A stretch of DNA of 64,000 nt. It comes from Prauserella cavernicola. GTDB taxonomy: Bacteria; Actinomycetota; Actinomycetes; Mycobacteriales; Pseudonocardiaceae. Below the pieces are notes generated by a model. The model searched no databases and had not been told where the DNA came from. It worked only from the letters and a program-made list of their open reading frames with translations. The stretch covers positions 558,001 to 622,000 of the forward strand of contig NZ_JAENJH010000001.1 in NCBI RefSeq assembly GCF_016595675.1, read 5' to 3'. Every line of letters begins with the position of its first letter. The first letter of the stretch is position 1. Below are positions 1-7,998 of this stretch, piece after piece. Made by a program: the position numbers and the translations under genes.

Positions 1-395
1 CGCTGTCGGAGACGCTGACCAACGACCTGATCATCACGGCCGCTCCCCCGGAGCGCGCGGGTGCGGCGTCGGCGATCTCCGAGACGGGCTTCGAGCTGGG
101 CGGTGCCCTGGGCACGGCGGTGCTCGGCAGTGTCGCGACCGCGGTCTACCGCTCCGGGATTCCCGCCGACGCCGACGAGGCCGCGCGCGAGACGCTGGGT
201 GGTGCGGTGGCCACGGCGGCGCAGTTGCCGCCCGAGCAGGCCGCGTCGCTGCTCGCCGCGGCGAAGGAGTCGTTCGTGCAGGGTGTGCAGGTCAGTGCCG
301 TGGTGGGTGCGGTGCTGCTGGCCTACACCGGCGTGCAGGCACTCGTGCTGCTGCGCGGGCGCCGCGAGGAGCCGGCCGCGGTCGCCACGTCGTAG
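1..395 (+). CDS. MFS drug-efflux transporter, DHA2/EmrB-QacA type (C-terminal fragment)
   Basis: The gene enters from the left edge, reading in the frame that starts at base 3, and ends at the TAG at 393-395. The visible 130 or so residues hold the last two membrane segments of a 14-TM proton-driven drug exporter. The motif SETGFELGGALGTAVLGS is the family's conserved stretch before TM13, and a final hydrophobic helix (AVVGAVLLAYTGVQALVLL) is followed by a short charged tail. Membrane export of toxic compounds is the family role; the substrate cannot be told. The N-terminal three quarters and any adjacent regulator lie outside the window. Confidence 0.8.
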   Translation, partial: LSETLTNDLIITAAPPERAGAASAISETGFELGGALGTAVLGSVATAVYRSGIPADADEAARETLGGAVATAAQLPPEQAASLLAAAKESFVQGVQVSAVVGAVLLAYTGVQALVLLRGRREEPAAVATS

Positions 396-486
396 CGATC
401 CCGGCCGGTCACGCCGAGAGCCTGGCGCACGGAGCCGAGACGCGGGCCGATTCCGCGACGCTTCCGGCTCGCCTTGACTGTCCGGT

Positions 487-975
487 ATGACCACGACCTC
501 AACGGACAAGATCACCCGGCAGCTGCTCAGGACCATCGAGCGGCGCTCGTTCTGCACGCTCGCCACGTCGTCGCCCGCGCACCGGGCGCACGTGGCGGGC
601 GTGCTGTACGCCACCGTCGGCTCCACGCTCTATGTCAGCACCCTGCGGGGCAGCCGCAAGGCCCGCAACGTCGCGGCGAACCCGAACGTCGGCGTCTGCA
701 TCCCGGTGCGGCGGCTGCCGGTCGGGCCGCCGTCGTCGGTCCAGTTCCAGGCGGTGGCCGACGTCCTCGCCCAGGACGACCCGCGCCTGCTGCGCCTGGT
801 CGAGGACGGCGCGTTGTCCGCGATCACCAAGCACGGCGAGCTCACCGTGCCCGACGGCTGTTTCCTGCGCATCACTCCGGCGCGCACCGTGTTCACCTAC
901 GGCGTCGGGATGCCGTTGCTGACGTTCCTGCGCGACCCGCTGAACGCCGCGGGATCGGTCACGCTCAGCGCGTGA
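487..975 (+). CDS. pyridoxamine 5'-phosphate oxidase-fold protein
   Basis: A 162-residue protein with the split beta-barrel fold of the PNPOx/flavin-reductase-like superfamily. The N-terminal region (RRSFCTLATSS, then GVLYATVGSTLYVSTLRGSRKARNVAANPNVGV) has the pattern of flavin- or F420-binding family members: a small-molecule barrel strand, then a basic loop, then an A-N-P-x-V turn. Such proteins bind FMN, F420 or haem, and many are orphan oxidoreductases. There is no clear Shine-Dalgarno before the ATG. It stands alone between the MFS gene and the DUF5131 gene, with 31 bp to the latter. True PdxH activity is unlikely because the protein is short and lacks the PdxH C-terminal motif. Confidence 0.7.
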   Translation: MTTTSTDKITRQLLRTIERRSFCTLATSSPAHRAHVAGVLYATVGSTLYVSTLRGSRKARNVAANPNVGVCIPVRRLPVGPPSSVQFQAVADVLAQDDPRLLRLVEDGALSAITKHGELTVPDGCFLRITPARTVFTYGVGMPLLTFLRDPLNAAGSVTLSA

Positions 976-1006
976 CCGCGCCGCGGCGGCGGCGCACCAT
1001 GGACTC

Positions 1007-1801
1007 ATGGCGTCTCCGCGACGACGCGGGCCCGACCTCGACCGGGACGGGCAGATCGAGACCGTGACGTGGAATCCCACCACGGGCTGCGATGTCGTGA
1101 GTCCTGGCTGCGACCACTGCTACGCGCTGACCTTCGCCCGGCGGCTCAAGGCGATGGGCAATCCGGGCTACCAGCGCGACGGCGATCCCCGCACCAGCGG
1201 TCCCGGTTTCGCACTGACGCTGCACCCGGAGCGGCTGCGGCTGCCCGCCCGCTGGCGCGCGCCACAGCTGGTGTTCGTGGACTCGATGAGCGATCTGTTC
1301 CACCCTCGCGTCCCGGAGGACTTCCTCGCAGAGGTCGTGCGGGTGATGGAACACGCTGGGCGGCACACGTTCTTCGTGCTCACGAAGCGGCCGGCCCGGA
1401 TGGCGGCGGTGCTCTCGCGGCTGCGGCCCGATCCGCTGCCCAACGTGTGGTGGGGAACCACGGTCGAGCACAACGGCTACGTGGGCCGAGCCGACCGGCT
1501 CAGGGCCACCCCGGCGAGTGTGCGGTTCCTGTCGTTGCAACCGTTGCTGGGCCCGGTGCCGGATCTGAACCTGCGTGGCCTGGACTGGGTGTACGTCGGG
1601 GGCGAGTCCGGCACCGGGCACCGGCCGATGGAGCCGGAGTGGGTACGAGAGGTCCGCGACCGTTGTGCTGCCGAGCGCATCCCGTTCCTGTTCAAGCAGT
1701 GGGGCGGGCGCACGCGCAACGCGGGCGGGCGGCTGCTCGACGGCAGGACCTGGGACGAGATGCCGCCCGCCTGGCCCCTCGGGCCGGGTGGCTCCGGCTG
1801 A
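1007..1801 (+). CDS. DUF5131 / phage Gp37-Gp68 family protein
   Basis: A 264-residue protein. Near the N-terminus it has the cysteine cluster CDVVSPGCDHCYA, which is the hallmark of the Gp37/Gp68 (DUF5131) family and resembles a radical-SAM-type CxxxxxxCxxC iron-sulfur motif. Downstream are FVDSMSDLFH, FVLTKRP and WWGTTVE, also conserved in that family, and the end motif FLFKQWGG. The family occurs in phages, mobile elements and actinobacterial chromosomes. Its function is not established and a radical-SAM-like activity is inference from the cysteines. No phage genes surround it here. The stop is 6 bp from the convergent end of the next gene. Confidence 0.8.
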   Translation: MASPRRRGPDLDRDGQIETVTWNPTTGCDVVSPGCDHCYALTFARRLKAMGNPGYQRDGDPRTSGPGFALTLHPERLRLPARWRAPQLVFVDSMSDLFHPRVPEDFLAEVVRVMEHAGRHTFFVLTKRPARMAAVLSRLRPDPLPNVWWGTTVEHNGYVGRADRLRATPASVRFLSLQPLLGPVPDLNLRGLDWVYVGGESGTGHRPMEPEWVREVRDRCAAERIPFLFKQWGGRTRNAGGRLLDGRTWDEMPPAWPLGPGGSG

Positions 1802-1806
1802 GCGAG

Positions 1807-2673
1807 TCAGGCGCCCAGGCCCACCACGTCGGCCAGCAGCTCCGCCTGTCGAGGGTCCGGGTCACACGGGAACAGCACCAGCTCGTCGCAGCCGGCCTGC
1901 TCGTAGGCCGCGACGGCCTCACGAACCGCGTCGGCGTCGGTGAGCGCCGTGGCGGCCAGCTGCTGGGCTGCCTCGCCCTCGATCGCGTAATGATCGGTGA
2001 GGTAGGCCTCCGCCGTCCGGCGCGCGTCGGGGCCGAGCGCGAAGTACGGCAGCGCCAGCAGCCGCGGCGCACCGTCCCGGCCCTGCTCCGTCCACTCGCG
2101 GCGGACCTCGGCCGCGCCCGCGCGGAACGCCTCCACCCCACGGGCCCCGCCGATCCACCCTCCGCCCCAGCGGGCGACGCGGGCGTAGGCCTTGGCGCTG
2201 CTGCCGCCGAAGACGAGCTGGTCCCGGCCGGGCCCGGCGGGTCCGATGGCACCGGCGAACCCGCGGGACTCCCCCGCCCAGATCCGCGTCATGTCCTCGA
2301 GCATCGCGTCGAACCTGCGGCCACGCTGCTCGAACGGCACCCCGGAGGCGTCGAAGTCGTCGCGGTACCCGCCGACGGCCATGCCGAGCACCAGCCGCCC
2401 GCCCGAGAGGTGGTCCACCGTCGCGGCCTGCTTGGCGAGCAACGCGCCGTTGGCCCGAAACGGCACCAGCAGGATCGAGGTCAGCAGTTTGATCCGCTCG
2501 GTCACCGCCGCTGCCGCACCGAGCGTCACCAGCGGTTCGGTGTTGCCGTAGACGAGCCGGTCGATCACCGCGAGCGACGAGAATCCCCTGCGTTCGGCGG
2601 TGCGCGCGAACTCCAGCAGCTGGGCCGGAGTCGCGGCCGGGTTGATCGAGGGCAGTCCGATGCCGATGTCCAC
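1807..2673 (-). CDS. luciferase-like (LLM class) flavin/F420-dependent oxidoreductase
   Basis: A 288-residue TIM-barrel protein starting at a GTG with a GGGAG box 8 bp upstream. Family signatures are MDIGIGLPSI at the N-terminus, LTSILLVPFRANGALLAKQAATVDHLSGGRLVLGMAVGG in the first third (the A-K-x-A-T-x-D-x-L-S-G-G-R pattern) and LVFGGSSAKAYARVARWGGGWI in the middle. These proteins oxidise or reduce small substrates with FMNH2 or F420. The substrate is unknown. It lies 29 bp downstream of the GNAT gene on the same strand and is probably cotranscribed with it. Confidence 0.8.
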   Translation of the reverse strand: MDIGIGLPSINPAATPAQLLEFARTAERRGFSSLAVIDRLVYGNTEPLVTLGAAAAVTERIKLLTSILLVPFRANGALLAKQAATVDHLSGGRLVLGMAVGGYRDDFDASGVPFEQRGRRFDAMLEDMTRIWAGESRGFAGAIGPAGPGRDQLVFGGSSAKAYARVARWGGGWIGGARGVEAFRAGAAEVRREWTEQGRDGAPRLLALPYFALGPDARRTAEAYLTDHYAIEGEAAQQLAATALTDADAVREAVAAYEQAGCDELVLFPCDPDPRQAELLADVVGLGA

Positions 2674-2702
2674 GTGCCGTACTCCCTGTCGGGTCGGTGG
2701 CG

Positions 2703-3185
2703 CTACAGCGCCAGCTTGAATCCCTCATGCGAGGCGACGAAGCCGAGCCGCTCGTAGAAGCGGTGAGCACCCGTGCGGCTGCGATCGCTCGTCAGCTGGA
2801 CGAGGACGCAGCCCCGCTCGCGCGCCTCGTCGATCGCCCACGTGAGCAACCCGGCGCCCAGCCCCTCGCCCCGGTCAGCGGCGGCCACGAACACGCCCTC
2901 GATCTGTGCCCGCAGGGCGCCCGCATACGGGAGCCCGGGTAGCACCGACAGCTGGAGAGTTCCGGCGAGCGCACCGGCCCGCGTGGCCACCACGAGCAGA
3001 TGGGCCGGGTCGGCGTCGATCGCCGCGAACGCCCGCTCGTAGGGCTCCAGATCCTCGCTCTCCCTGGCCCTGCCCAGCGGGTCGTCGGCGAGCAGGCCGA
3101 CGAGCCCCGGCAGGTCGGCCCGCTGCGCGCGGCGCAGCTCGACCGGGCCCGACGGAAGGGACAACGTGGCCAATGGGGCAGTCAT
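2703..3185 (-). CDS. GNAT-family N-acetyltransferase
   Basis: A 160-residue protein with a complete GNAT core. The acetyl-CoA pyrophosphate loop is seen as RGEGLGAGLLTWAID (the R/Q-x-x-G-x-G/A pattern), and the last strand-helix unit is RTGAHRFYERLGFVASHEGFKL, typical of amino-group acetyltransferases. An in-frame start further upstream exists, but the ATG at 3185 begins directly before the conserved first strand and is preferred. The acceptor is unknown. It is the first gene of a two-gene unit with the luciferase-like oxidoreductase, and divergent from the DUF2235 gene across about 120 bp. Confidence 0.8.
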   Translation of the reverse strand: MTAPLATLSLPSGPVELRRAQRADLPGLVGLLADDPLGRARESEDLEPYERAFAAIDADPAHLLVVATRAGALAGTLQLSVLPGLPYAGALRAQIEGVFVAAADRGEGLGAGLLTWAIDEARERGCVLVQLTSDRSRTGAHRFYERLGFVASHEGFKLAL

Positions 3186-3307
3186 GATCACGAGTGTCCC
3201 AGGCCGGAGGCGCCAGGGACCACCGTCCGCAGTGGACGGGCCCAAAGCCCCTACCCCGGTGTCGCGGCGGCATCGCATTCTTCCCGCGAAGGCCCATCGG
3301 AGGCGGC

Positions 3308-4351
3308 ATGTCCCAGCGGCTCGTGGTGCTGTGCGACGGCACCTGGAACACCCTGCACCAGCGCAGCCCCACCAACGTGGCGAGGCTGGGCGACGGCGTG
3401 GCCACCGAGGGGGCCGACGGCGTCAAGCAGCGCTGCCACTACGTCGCGGGCGTGGGCACCAAGCCGTTCCAGCACCTGCTCGGCGGCGCGTTCGGTGTCG
3501 GGCTCTCCGCGAACGTGCGGGACGCCTACGAGTTCCTGGTCCATCACTACGAGCCCGGTGACGAGCTGTTCTTCTTCGGGTTCAGCCGGGGTGCCTACAC
3601 GGCCCGCAGCGCCGTGGGGTTCATCGTCAACTGCGGCATCCTGCGGCCCCAGCACGCGGATCGCATCGACGAGGCCTACGAGCTCTATCGCGACCGCACC
3701 GACGCGTCCGCGCCGGGCCAGGAGAACGCACGGCGGTTCCGGCACCGCTACGCACACGAGGACGAGACCCCGATCCGGTTCGTCGGCGTGTGGGACACGG
3801 TGGGCGCGCTGGGCATCCCGCTCAGCGGCGGACGGCTCATCCACCGGTTCAACCGGCGCTGGCAGTTCCACGACACCACGCTGAGCCACACGGTGCGCGC
3901 GGCGTTCCACGCACTCGCGATCGACGAGCACCGCAGGTCCTTCCGCCCGGCGGTCTGGCAGGCCTCGACCACCGCGGCGGACCAGCGCAGGGAGCAGGTC
4001 TGGTTCGCGGGAGACCACGGCGACGTCGGTGGCGGCCGCTCCGACACCGCGCTGGCCGACCTCGCGCTGCGCTGGCTGGCCGACCGTTCCCGGGAATGCG
4101 GGCTGGGCCTGGACGAGCGGGTGTTCTCCTCCCTGCCGCCCCGCGACGAGTGCGGCACGCTGCACCAGACGTGGCGGGCACTGACGCGCCTGTTCGGCCC
4201 GTACGTGCGCCCGATCGGCCGCACCGACCAGCCCGGTGAGTTCGCCGCGTCGTCGGCGGTGCTGCGCCATCAGCGGATGCGCCCGCCCTACGAGCCGGCG
4301 AACCTCGTCGAGTACCTCGCCGATCCGAAGCGGCAGATCATCGCGGTCTGA
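3308..4351 (+). CDS. DUF2235 alpha/beta-hydrolase (Tle1-like phospholipase domain)
   Basis: A 347-residue protein. It opens with RLVVLCDGTWNT, the DUF2235 signature. The nucleophile elbow GFSRGAYTAR puts the catalytic Ser at about residue 93, and WFAGDHGDVGGG (about 238-249) supplies the conserved Asp/His-containing second motif. The domain is the catalytic part of Tle1 type VI lipase effectors, but stand-alone actinobacterial members have no known secretion link, and no signal peptide or VgrG/PAAR gene is present here. A lipid or ester hydrolase is the fair guess. The ATG at 3308 follows a GGAGGCGGC purine run and matches the domain start; a longer upstream frame is not convincing. Confidence 0.75.
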   Translation: MSQRLVVLCDGTWNTLHQRSPTNVARLGDGVATEGADGVKQRCHYVAGVGTKPFQHLLGGAFGVGLSANVRDAYEFLVHHYEPGDELFFFGFSRGAYTARSAVGFIVNCGILRPQHADRIDEAYELYRDRTDASAPGQENARRFRHRYAHEDETPIRFVGVWDTVGALGIPLSGGRLIHRFNRRWQFHDTTLSHTVRAAFHALAIDEHRRSFRPAVWQASTTAADQRREQVWFAGDHGDVGGGRSDTALADLALRWLADRSRECGLGLDERVFSSLPPRDECGTLHQTWRALTRLFGPYVRPIGRTDQPGEFAASSAVLRHQRMRPPYEPANLVEYLADPKRQIIAV

Positions 4352-4453
4352 ACCGCGAGGTAGCTGACACGAGGAAAGAAATAGCCGCAGCTCACCGGGT
4401 TCTCAGCGCGTGTGATCATGGCGTCGGACCACGAACCCACTCGAGGAGCGGAT

Positions 4454-4951
4454 GTGACCATCACCGTCGTCGCGGGCAATCCGAAGCCCGCATCACGCAC
4501 CCTCGACGCGGGCAGGCGCCTGGCCGAGGCGCTCACCGGGCTTCCCGCCGACCACGTGATCGACGTGGTCGACCTCGGGCCTGGCCTGCTCGGCTGGGGC
4601 GACGAGGACGTCCGGCGCGCGGTCGAGACGGTGTCGGGCTCGTCGCTGGTGGTGTTCGCGAGCCCCACGTTCAAGGCCACCTACACGGGACTGCTCAAGT
4701 TGTTCCTCGACCAGTTCGCCGGAGGAACGGGACTCGCGGGTGTCGTGTCGGTGCCGCTGATGCTCGGCGCGGGTCCCGGGCACGCACTGGCTCCGGAGCT
4801 GTTGCTCAAGCCCGTCTTGAGCGAGCTCGGCGGCACCTGCGCGCTGCCGGGGCTCTACCTGATCGACTCCACCTACACCGAGGACTCCGCGCTCGCCGAC
4901 TACGCGAGCAGGTGGTCGCCCACCGTCGCGGCGCTCATCGCGGGCCGCTGA
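4454..4951 (+). CDS. NAD(P)H-dependent FMN reductase, flavodoxin-like
   Basis: A 165-residue flavodoxin-fold protein. TITVVAGNPKPASRT is the phosphate-binding loop and VVFASPTFKATYTGLLKLFLDQF is the P-T-Y-x-x-x-Y-T-G-x-L-K signature of the SsuE/MsuE/chromate-reductase group. It would supply reduced FMN to a monooxygenase or reduce quinones. The GTG start at 4454 has an AGGAG box 6-7 bp upstream; an ATG 14 codons earlier has no ribosome site. It is not adjacent to a monooxygenase, but an SsuD-like enzyme lies 11 kb away (15651-16769) and could be a trans partner. That link is inference. Confidence 0.75.
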   Translation: MTITVVAGNPKPASRTLDAGRRLAEALTGLPADHVIDVVDLGPGLLGWGDEDVRRAVETVSGSSLVVFASPTFKATYTGLLKLFLDQFAGGTGLAGVVSVPLMLGAGPGHALAPELLLKPVLSELGGTCALPGLYLIDSTYTEDSALADYASRWSPTVAALIAGR

Positions 4952-4965
4952 CGCCACACTGACGT

Positions 4966-5739
4966 CTACGCCGGATCGCGCACCAGGAACCACGGCAGCC
5001 CGGTGCAGTCGGGCCAGTCGTCGCCGTGGGCCAGCTCGCGGCGCTCACCCTGCCCCGGCCGCACGATGGACCCGACGATGGTCGCGGGCGTGTTCGAGGC
5101 GATCACGCGCCCGCTCGCGTTGACGATCAGGCTCGCGGGACCGTCGGCGTTGAGCACCGGCAGCAGTGCGCGCTCGAGGTCGGTGGCGCGGATGTCGGCG
5201 GCGGCGACGCCGAAGAATCCCGCGTCGCCGCTCACCGGGGCGGCGAAGGTGAGGATGTACTCGTCGGTGCCCGCGTAGTCGACGTAGGGGCCGACCACCA
5301 CGCGCCTGCCGGTGCGGCACGGCACGTCGAACCACGGCGCGACCGGGTACTCGTAGCTGCCGATGTTGCCGGGATCGAGGTCGACGGCCAGCGGTCTCGG
5401 GCTCCCGCCCGAGGGCGATCGGCGCCACCACTCCAGCCAGCGCGGCCGGTCGGCGAGCGTGCCGGGTGCGGCGATCACACCGGTGCCCGCGAGCGGGACG
5501 CGGCTCTGGCTCAGCAGCCGCAGCACCGTGGGGCGGATGGCCTCGAGGTCCTCGGTCGTGGGCGCGCGACCCTCCCGGACGGCTCGGCGGTGCACGTCGA
5601 CGGCGAGCCCGCGCAGCTCGTCGGTCCCGGCGAAGGTCTCCCTGAGCAGGGCCTCCACCGTGGCGGCGGCCTCACCGGCGTACGGGCTGGCTTCCTGCAC
5701 GGGCTGCTCCACGGTCGGCGTGACGGCGGGTCTGCCCAC
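4966..5739 (-). CDS. soluble Cache/PDC sensor-domain protein
   Basis: A 257-residue protein with no membrane segment or signal peptide, so it is probably cytoplasmic. The core (about residues 110-215) reads as a double-Cache ligand pocket: RWLEWWRR, SYEYPVAPWFDVPCRTG, GPYVDYAGTDEYILTFAAPV and FFGVAAADIRATDLE. It resembles periplasmic amine/amino-acid dCache sensors in the order of Trp/Tyr and Asp positions. The GTG start lies 5 bp after the GntR stop, so translation is coupled and the two are one operon. The likely role is to bind a ligand and modulate or relay to the partner regulator, which is inference. A reading that starts further upstream would overlap the GntR gene. Confidence 0.7.
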   Translation of the reverse strand: MGRPAVTPTVEQPVQEASPYAGEAAATVEALLRETFAGTDELRGLAVDVHRRAVREGRAPTTEDLEAIRPTVLRLLSQSRVPLAGTGVIAAPGTLADRPRWLEWWRRSPSGGSPRPLAVDLDPGNIGSYEYPVAPWFDVPCRTGRRVVVGPYVDYAGTDEYILTFAAPVSGDAGFFGVAAADIRATDLERALLPVLNADGPASLIVNASGRVIASNTPATIVGSIVRPGQGERRELAHGDDWPDCTGLPWFLVRDPA

Positions 5740-5744
5740 CCAGG

Positions 5745-6500
5745 TTAGGGCGAACGCTGCGTGAGTTGTAGATGGAACTCGATCAGCTTGGCGATGGCGA
5801 GCTCCACGTGCTGCTCCACGAGTGCGCGAGCCCGGTCGCCCGCACTGTCTGCGATCGCGGCGAGCACCGCCCGGTGCTGTGCGGCGCGCTCGTCGCGCTC
5901 GATGGCCTCGCCGTTCGGAATCCACAGCAGCTCGCCGATCTCGCCCTGGAGGTCGATCTCCTGACGAGTCAGCCGCGTCGACTGCGCGGCGGCGGCGATC
6001 TCGATGTGGAAGAGCCCGTCTGCACGCCTGCGCTCACCCGCGGTCTCGGCGGCCGCGAGCTGGTCCACCAGCTCCTCCAGCCGGCCCAGATGCTCGTCGG
6101 AGGCGCGTTCGGCGGCGAGCCTGGCCGCGGTGGCGGTGATGGCCAGCAGGTGGTCGCCGATCTCGCGCAGCTCGTGCACGCCGGTGTCGCGCAGCACGGT
6201 GCGCAGCCGCTCCACCGAGGCGTCGACGGGTGCGCGCACGAACGAGCCGCCGCCACGTCCACGCCGCGTCTCGACCAGCCCGCGCTGGCGCAGCAGCGCG
6301 AGTGCCTCGCGCAGGGTCACCGTGGACACGGCCAGCGTGCCCGCCAGTTCCAGTTCGCTGGGCAGCTGCTCGCCGTCGGCGATCAGGCCGAGCCCGATCG
6401 CCTCGCTGATGCGCCGGGCGACGACCTCCACCCTGCCGCCGTCGCGCAACGGCGCGAACACGACATGTCGAGCGGCACCCGAGACGTCGGCGTCGGTCAC
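5745..6500 (-). CDS. GntR-family transcriptional regulator, FadR/FCD subfamily
   Basis: A 251-residue regulator. The N-terminal winged helix contains LPSELELAGTLAVSTVTLREALALLRQRGLVETRRGRGGGSFV, written here by its key pieces LPSELELA, STVTLREAL and RGRGGGSFV. The C-terminal all-helical FCD ligand domain (about 100-240) carries metal-ligand-like residues, including HIEIAAAAQS and EQHVELAI. The GTG at 6500 has AGGAG 8 bp upstream and is preferred to an upstream in-frame GTG. It leads the operon with the Cache protein and is divergent from the six-gene catabolic operon at 6751. The perfect inverted repeat at 6569-6586 is the obvious operator, implying repression relieved by a substrate or intermediate. 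Confidence 0.88.
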   Translation of the reverse strand: MTDADVSGAARHVVFAPLRDGGRVEVVARRISEAIGLGLIADGEQLPSELELAGTLAVSTVTLREALALLRQRGLVETRRGRGGGSFVRAPVDASVERLRTVLRDTGVHELREIGDHLLAITATAARLAAERASDEHLGRLEELVDQLAAAETAGERRRADGLFHIEIAAAAQSTRLTRQEIDLQGEIGELLWIPNGEAIERDERAAQHRAVLAAIADSAGDRARALVEQHVELAIAKLIEFHLQLTQRSP

Positions 6501-6568
6501 CGTTGGTTCTCCTCCCAGCACAGCGACTCCGAGCTTAACGTGATCTACCCACCCGCCCTTGCCATTTG

Positions 6569-6586
6569 AAATATGAAGTCATATTT
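6569..6586. promoter_or_regulatory. perfect 8-2-8 inverted repeat, probable GntR operator
   Basis: AAATATGA-AG-TCATATTT is a perfect palindromic site in an AT-rich island inside an otherwise GC-rich region. It lies between the divergent GntR gene and the 6751 operon, placed to control both. A weaker GTGAC-CGCA-GTCAC repeat follows at 6597-6610. Assignment to the adjacent GntR protein is inferred from position. Confidence 0.75.
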
Positions 6587-6628
6587 TAAGTCTACTGTGA
6601 CCGCAGTCACTTAGTGCGCGCAAGCTTT

Positions 6629-6658
6629 CCGCGTCCGCCAGAACCGCGTCCGCCAGAA
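6629..6658. repeat. 15-bp perfect tandem duplication in leader
   Basis: CCGCGTCCGCCAGAA occurs twice back to back (6629-6643 and 6644-6658) in the untranslated region ahead of the Fe-S protein gene. It could be a recent slippage duplication or a repeated protein-binding element. Confidence 0.8.
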
Positions 6659-6750
6659 CGACGACCCGAACCGACTTCCGCCGAGTGGAGCCACCGCCTC
6701 CGCCCGGTCGTCGGCGCATCCGCACCCCGTTCCCGGTGGGAGGCCTACCG

Positions 6751-7998
6751 ATGACAGACACCGAGCCCGGCACCAGCACGGGCAACGGCCACGAGCCGGT
6801 GACGATGGAGTTCCTCGCCGACTGGCGCAACGCGGCCTACAACTGCTTCTCCTCGGGGCACAAGTTCTGCCGCGAGGTCTGCCCCGTCATGCAGGTGACC
6901 CGCAACGAGTCGTGGACCCCCACCGCGTTCCACGCCAACGTCGTCGCGATGGAGCAGGGCGAGCTGACCGTCGAGGACGTCGCCGAGGACTACGTCAACT
7001 GCACCCAGTGCGGCGCCTGCGAGCTGCGCTGCCCCAACACGCTGTTCACGGGCGACTTCTACCGCTTCCGCACCCGCACCGTGGACCTGGTCAAGCAGAT
7101 GCGCGCGCTGGCGGTGGACAACGGCGTGCACCAGCCCGGCTACCAGCGCTGGAACGAGCTCACCGACGAACGCACCCACGAGCCCGTGCTGGGCGAGGTC
7201 CCCGTGAGCCAGGACCGGGTGCGGGACTGGGCCGAGGGTCTCGACCTGCCCATCGGCGGCGAGACGATCCTGTTCGTCGACTGCGAGGCCGCGTTCTACC
7301 GGACGTCGGTGCCGCGCGCGGTCGCCCAGCTGTTGCAGCGCGCGGGCTACGAGTTCGGCCTCATGCGCGAGCAGTGGTGTTGCGGCGGTCCCGCCGCGGA
7401 GATGGGCTACCGCGACCAGTCACGCCGCTTCGCCGAGCACAACCTCGCCGACTGGCGGGCCAGCGGCGTCAAGCGGGTGCTGGTGCTCGACCCGCACGAC
7501 TACATCACCTTCACCGAGGACTACCCGGGTTACTTCGGCGACGACTTCGACATCGAGATCGTGCTGGTCGTCGAACTGCTGGCGCGGTTCCTCGCCGAGG
7601 GACGGCTGACGCCGACGGTGCCGGTGGAGCGCACGATCACCTATCACGACCCGTGCAGGCTGAACAAGCGCAAGGGGATCTGGCAGGAGCCGCGCCAGAT
7701 CCTGCGCGCGATCCCGGGTCTGACGTTCCACGACGTCGACCGCGTGACGCAGTGGTCCTACTGCTCCGGGGGCGGCGGCGGGCTGCCCGTGGAGAAACCG
7801 GAACTCACCGCCCGCATCAGCGCGTCGCGGGTGGACAAGGCCGCCGAACTCGAGGTGGACACGCTCGTCTCGGCGTGCCCGTGGTCGGAACGCCCGCTGT
7901 CGGAGGCGGGCGAGGCTCGCGCCATCGACGTGGTGGACATCCACGAACTGCTCGCCGAGTCGGTGGGCATCGAGGTGGGCGGGAGCACGGGCCGATGA
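6751..7998 (+). CDS. (Fe-S)-binding oxidoreductase subunit, GlcF/heterodisulfide-reductase-like
   Basis: A 415-residue electron-transfer subunit. The N-terminal half has a CxxxxxxxCxxxCP cluster (residues 32-45) and NCTQCGACELRCPNT at about 85-99, together consistent with ferredoxin-type [4Fe-4S] binding. The C-terminal half has two CCG-type repeats, EQWCCGGP and WSYCSGGGGG, as in glycolate oxidase GlcF and HdrB-type proteins. It would pass electrons from the FAD partner encoded next (ATGA overlap) to quinone or another carrier. The ATG at 6751 follows a GGGAGG box. First gene of a six-gene operon ending at 13798. Cytoplasmic face of the membrane is assumed; no TM segments are seen. Confidence 0.85.
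   Translation: MTDTEPGTSTGNGHEPVTMEFLADWRNAAYNCFSSGHKFCREVCPVMQVTRNESWTPTAFHANVVAMEQGELTVEDVAEDYVNCTQCGACELRCPNTLFTGDFYRFRTRTVDLVKQMRALAVDNGVHQPGYQRWNELTDERTHEPVLGEVPVSQDRVRDWAEGLDLPIGGETILFVDCEAAFYRTSVPRAVAQLLQRAGYEFGLMREQWCCGGPAAEMGYRDQSRRFAEHNLADWRASGVKRVLVLDPHDYITFTEDYPGYFGDDFDIEIVLVVELLARFLAEGRLTPTVPVERTITYHDPCRLNKRKGIWQEPRQILRAIPGLTFHDVDRVTQWSYCSGGGGGLPVEKPELTARISASRVDKAAELEVDTLVSACPWSERPLSEAGEARAIDVVDIHELLAESVGIEVGGSTGR

Noticed and set aside
1007-1801. Prophage remnant around the Gp37/Gp68-type gene
   Set aside because: No integrase, terminase, capsid or attachment repeat was seen within several kilobases; the neighbours are ordinary chromosomal enzymes.
3308-4351. Type VI lipase effector (Tle1)
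   Set aside because: The DUF2235 catalytic domain is present, but there is no VgrG, PAAR, immunity gene or secretion component nearby, and type VI systems are not typical of actinomycetes.
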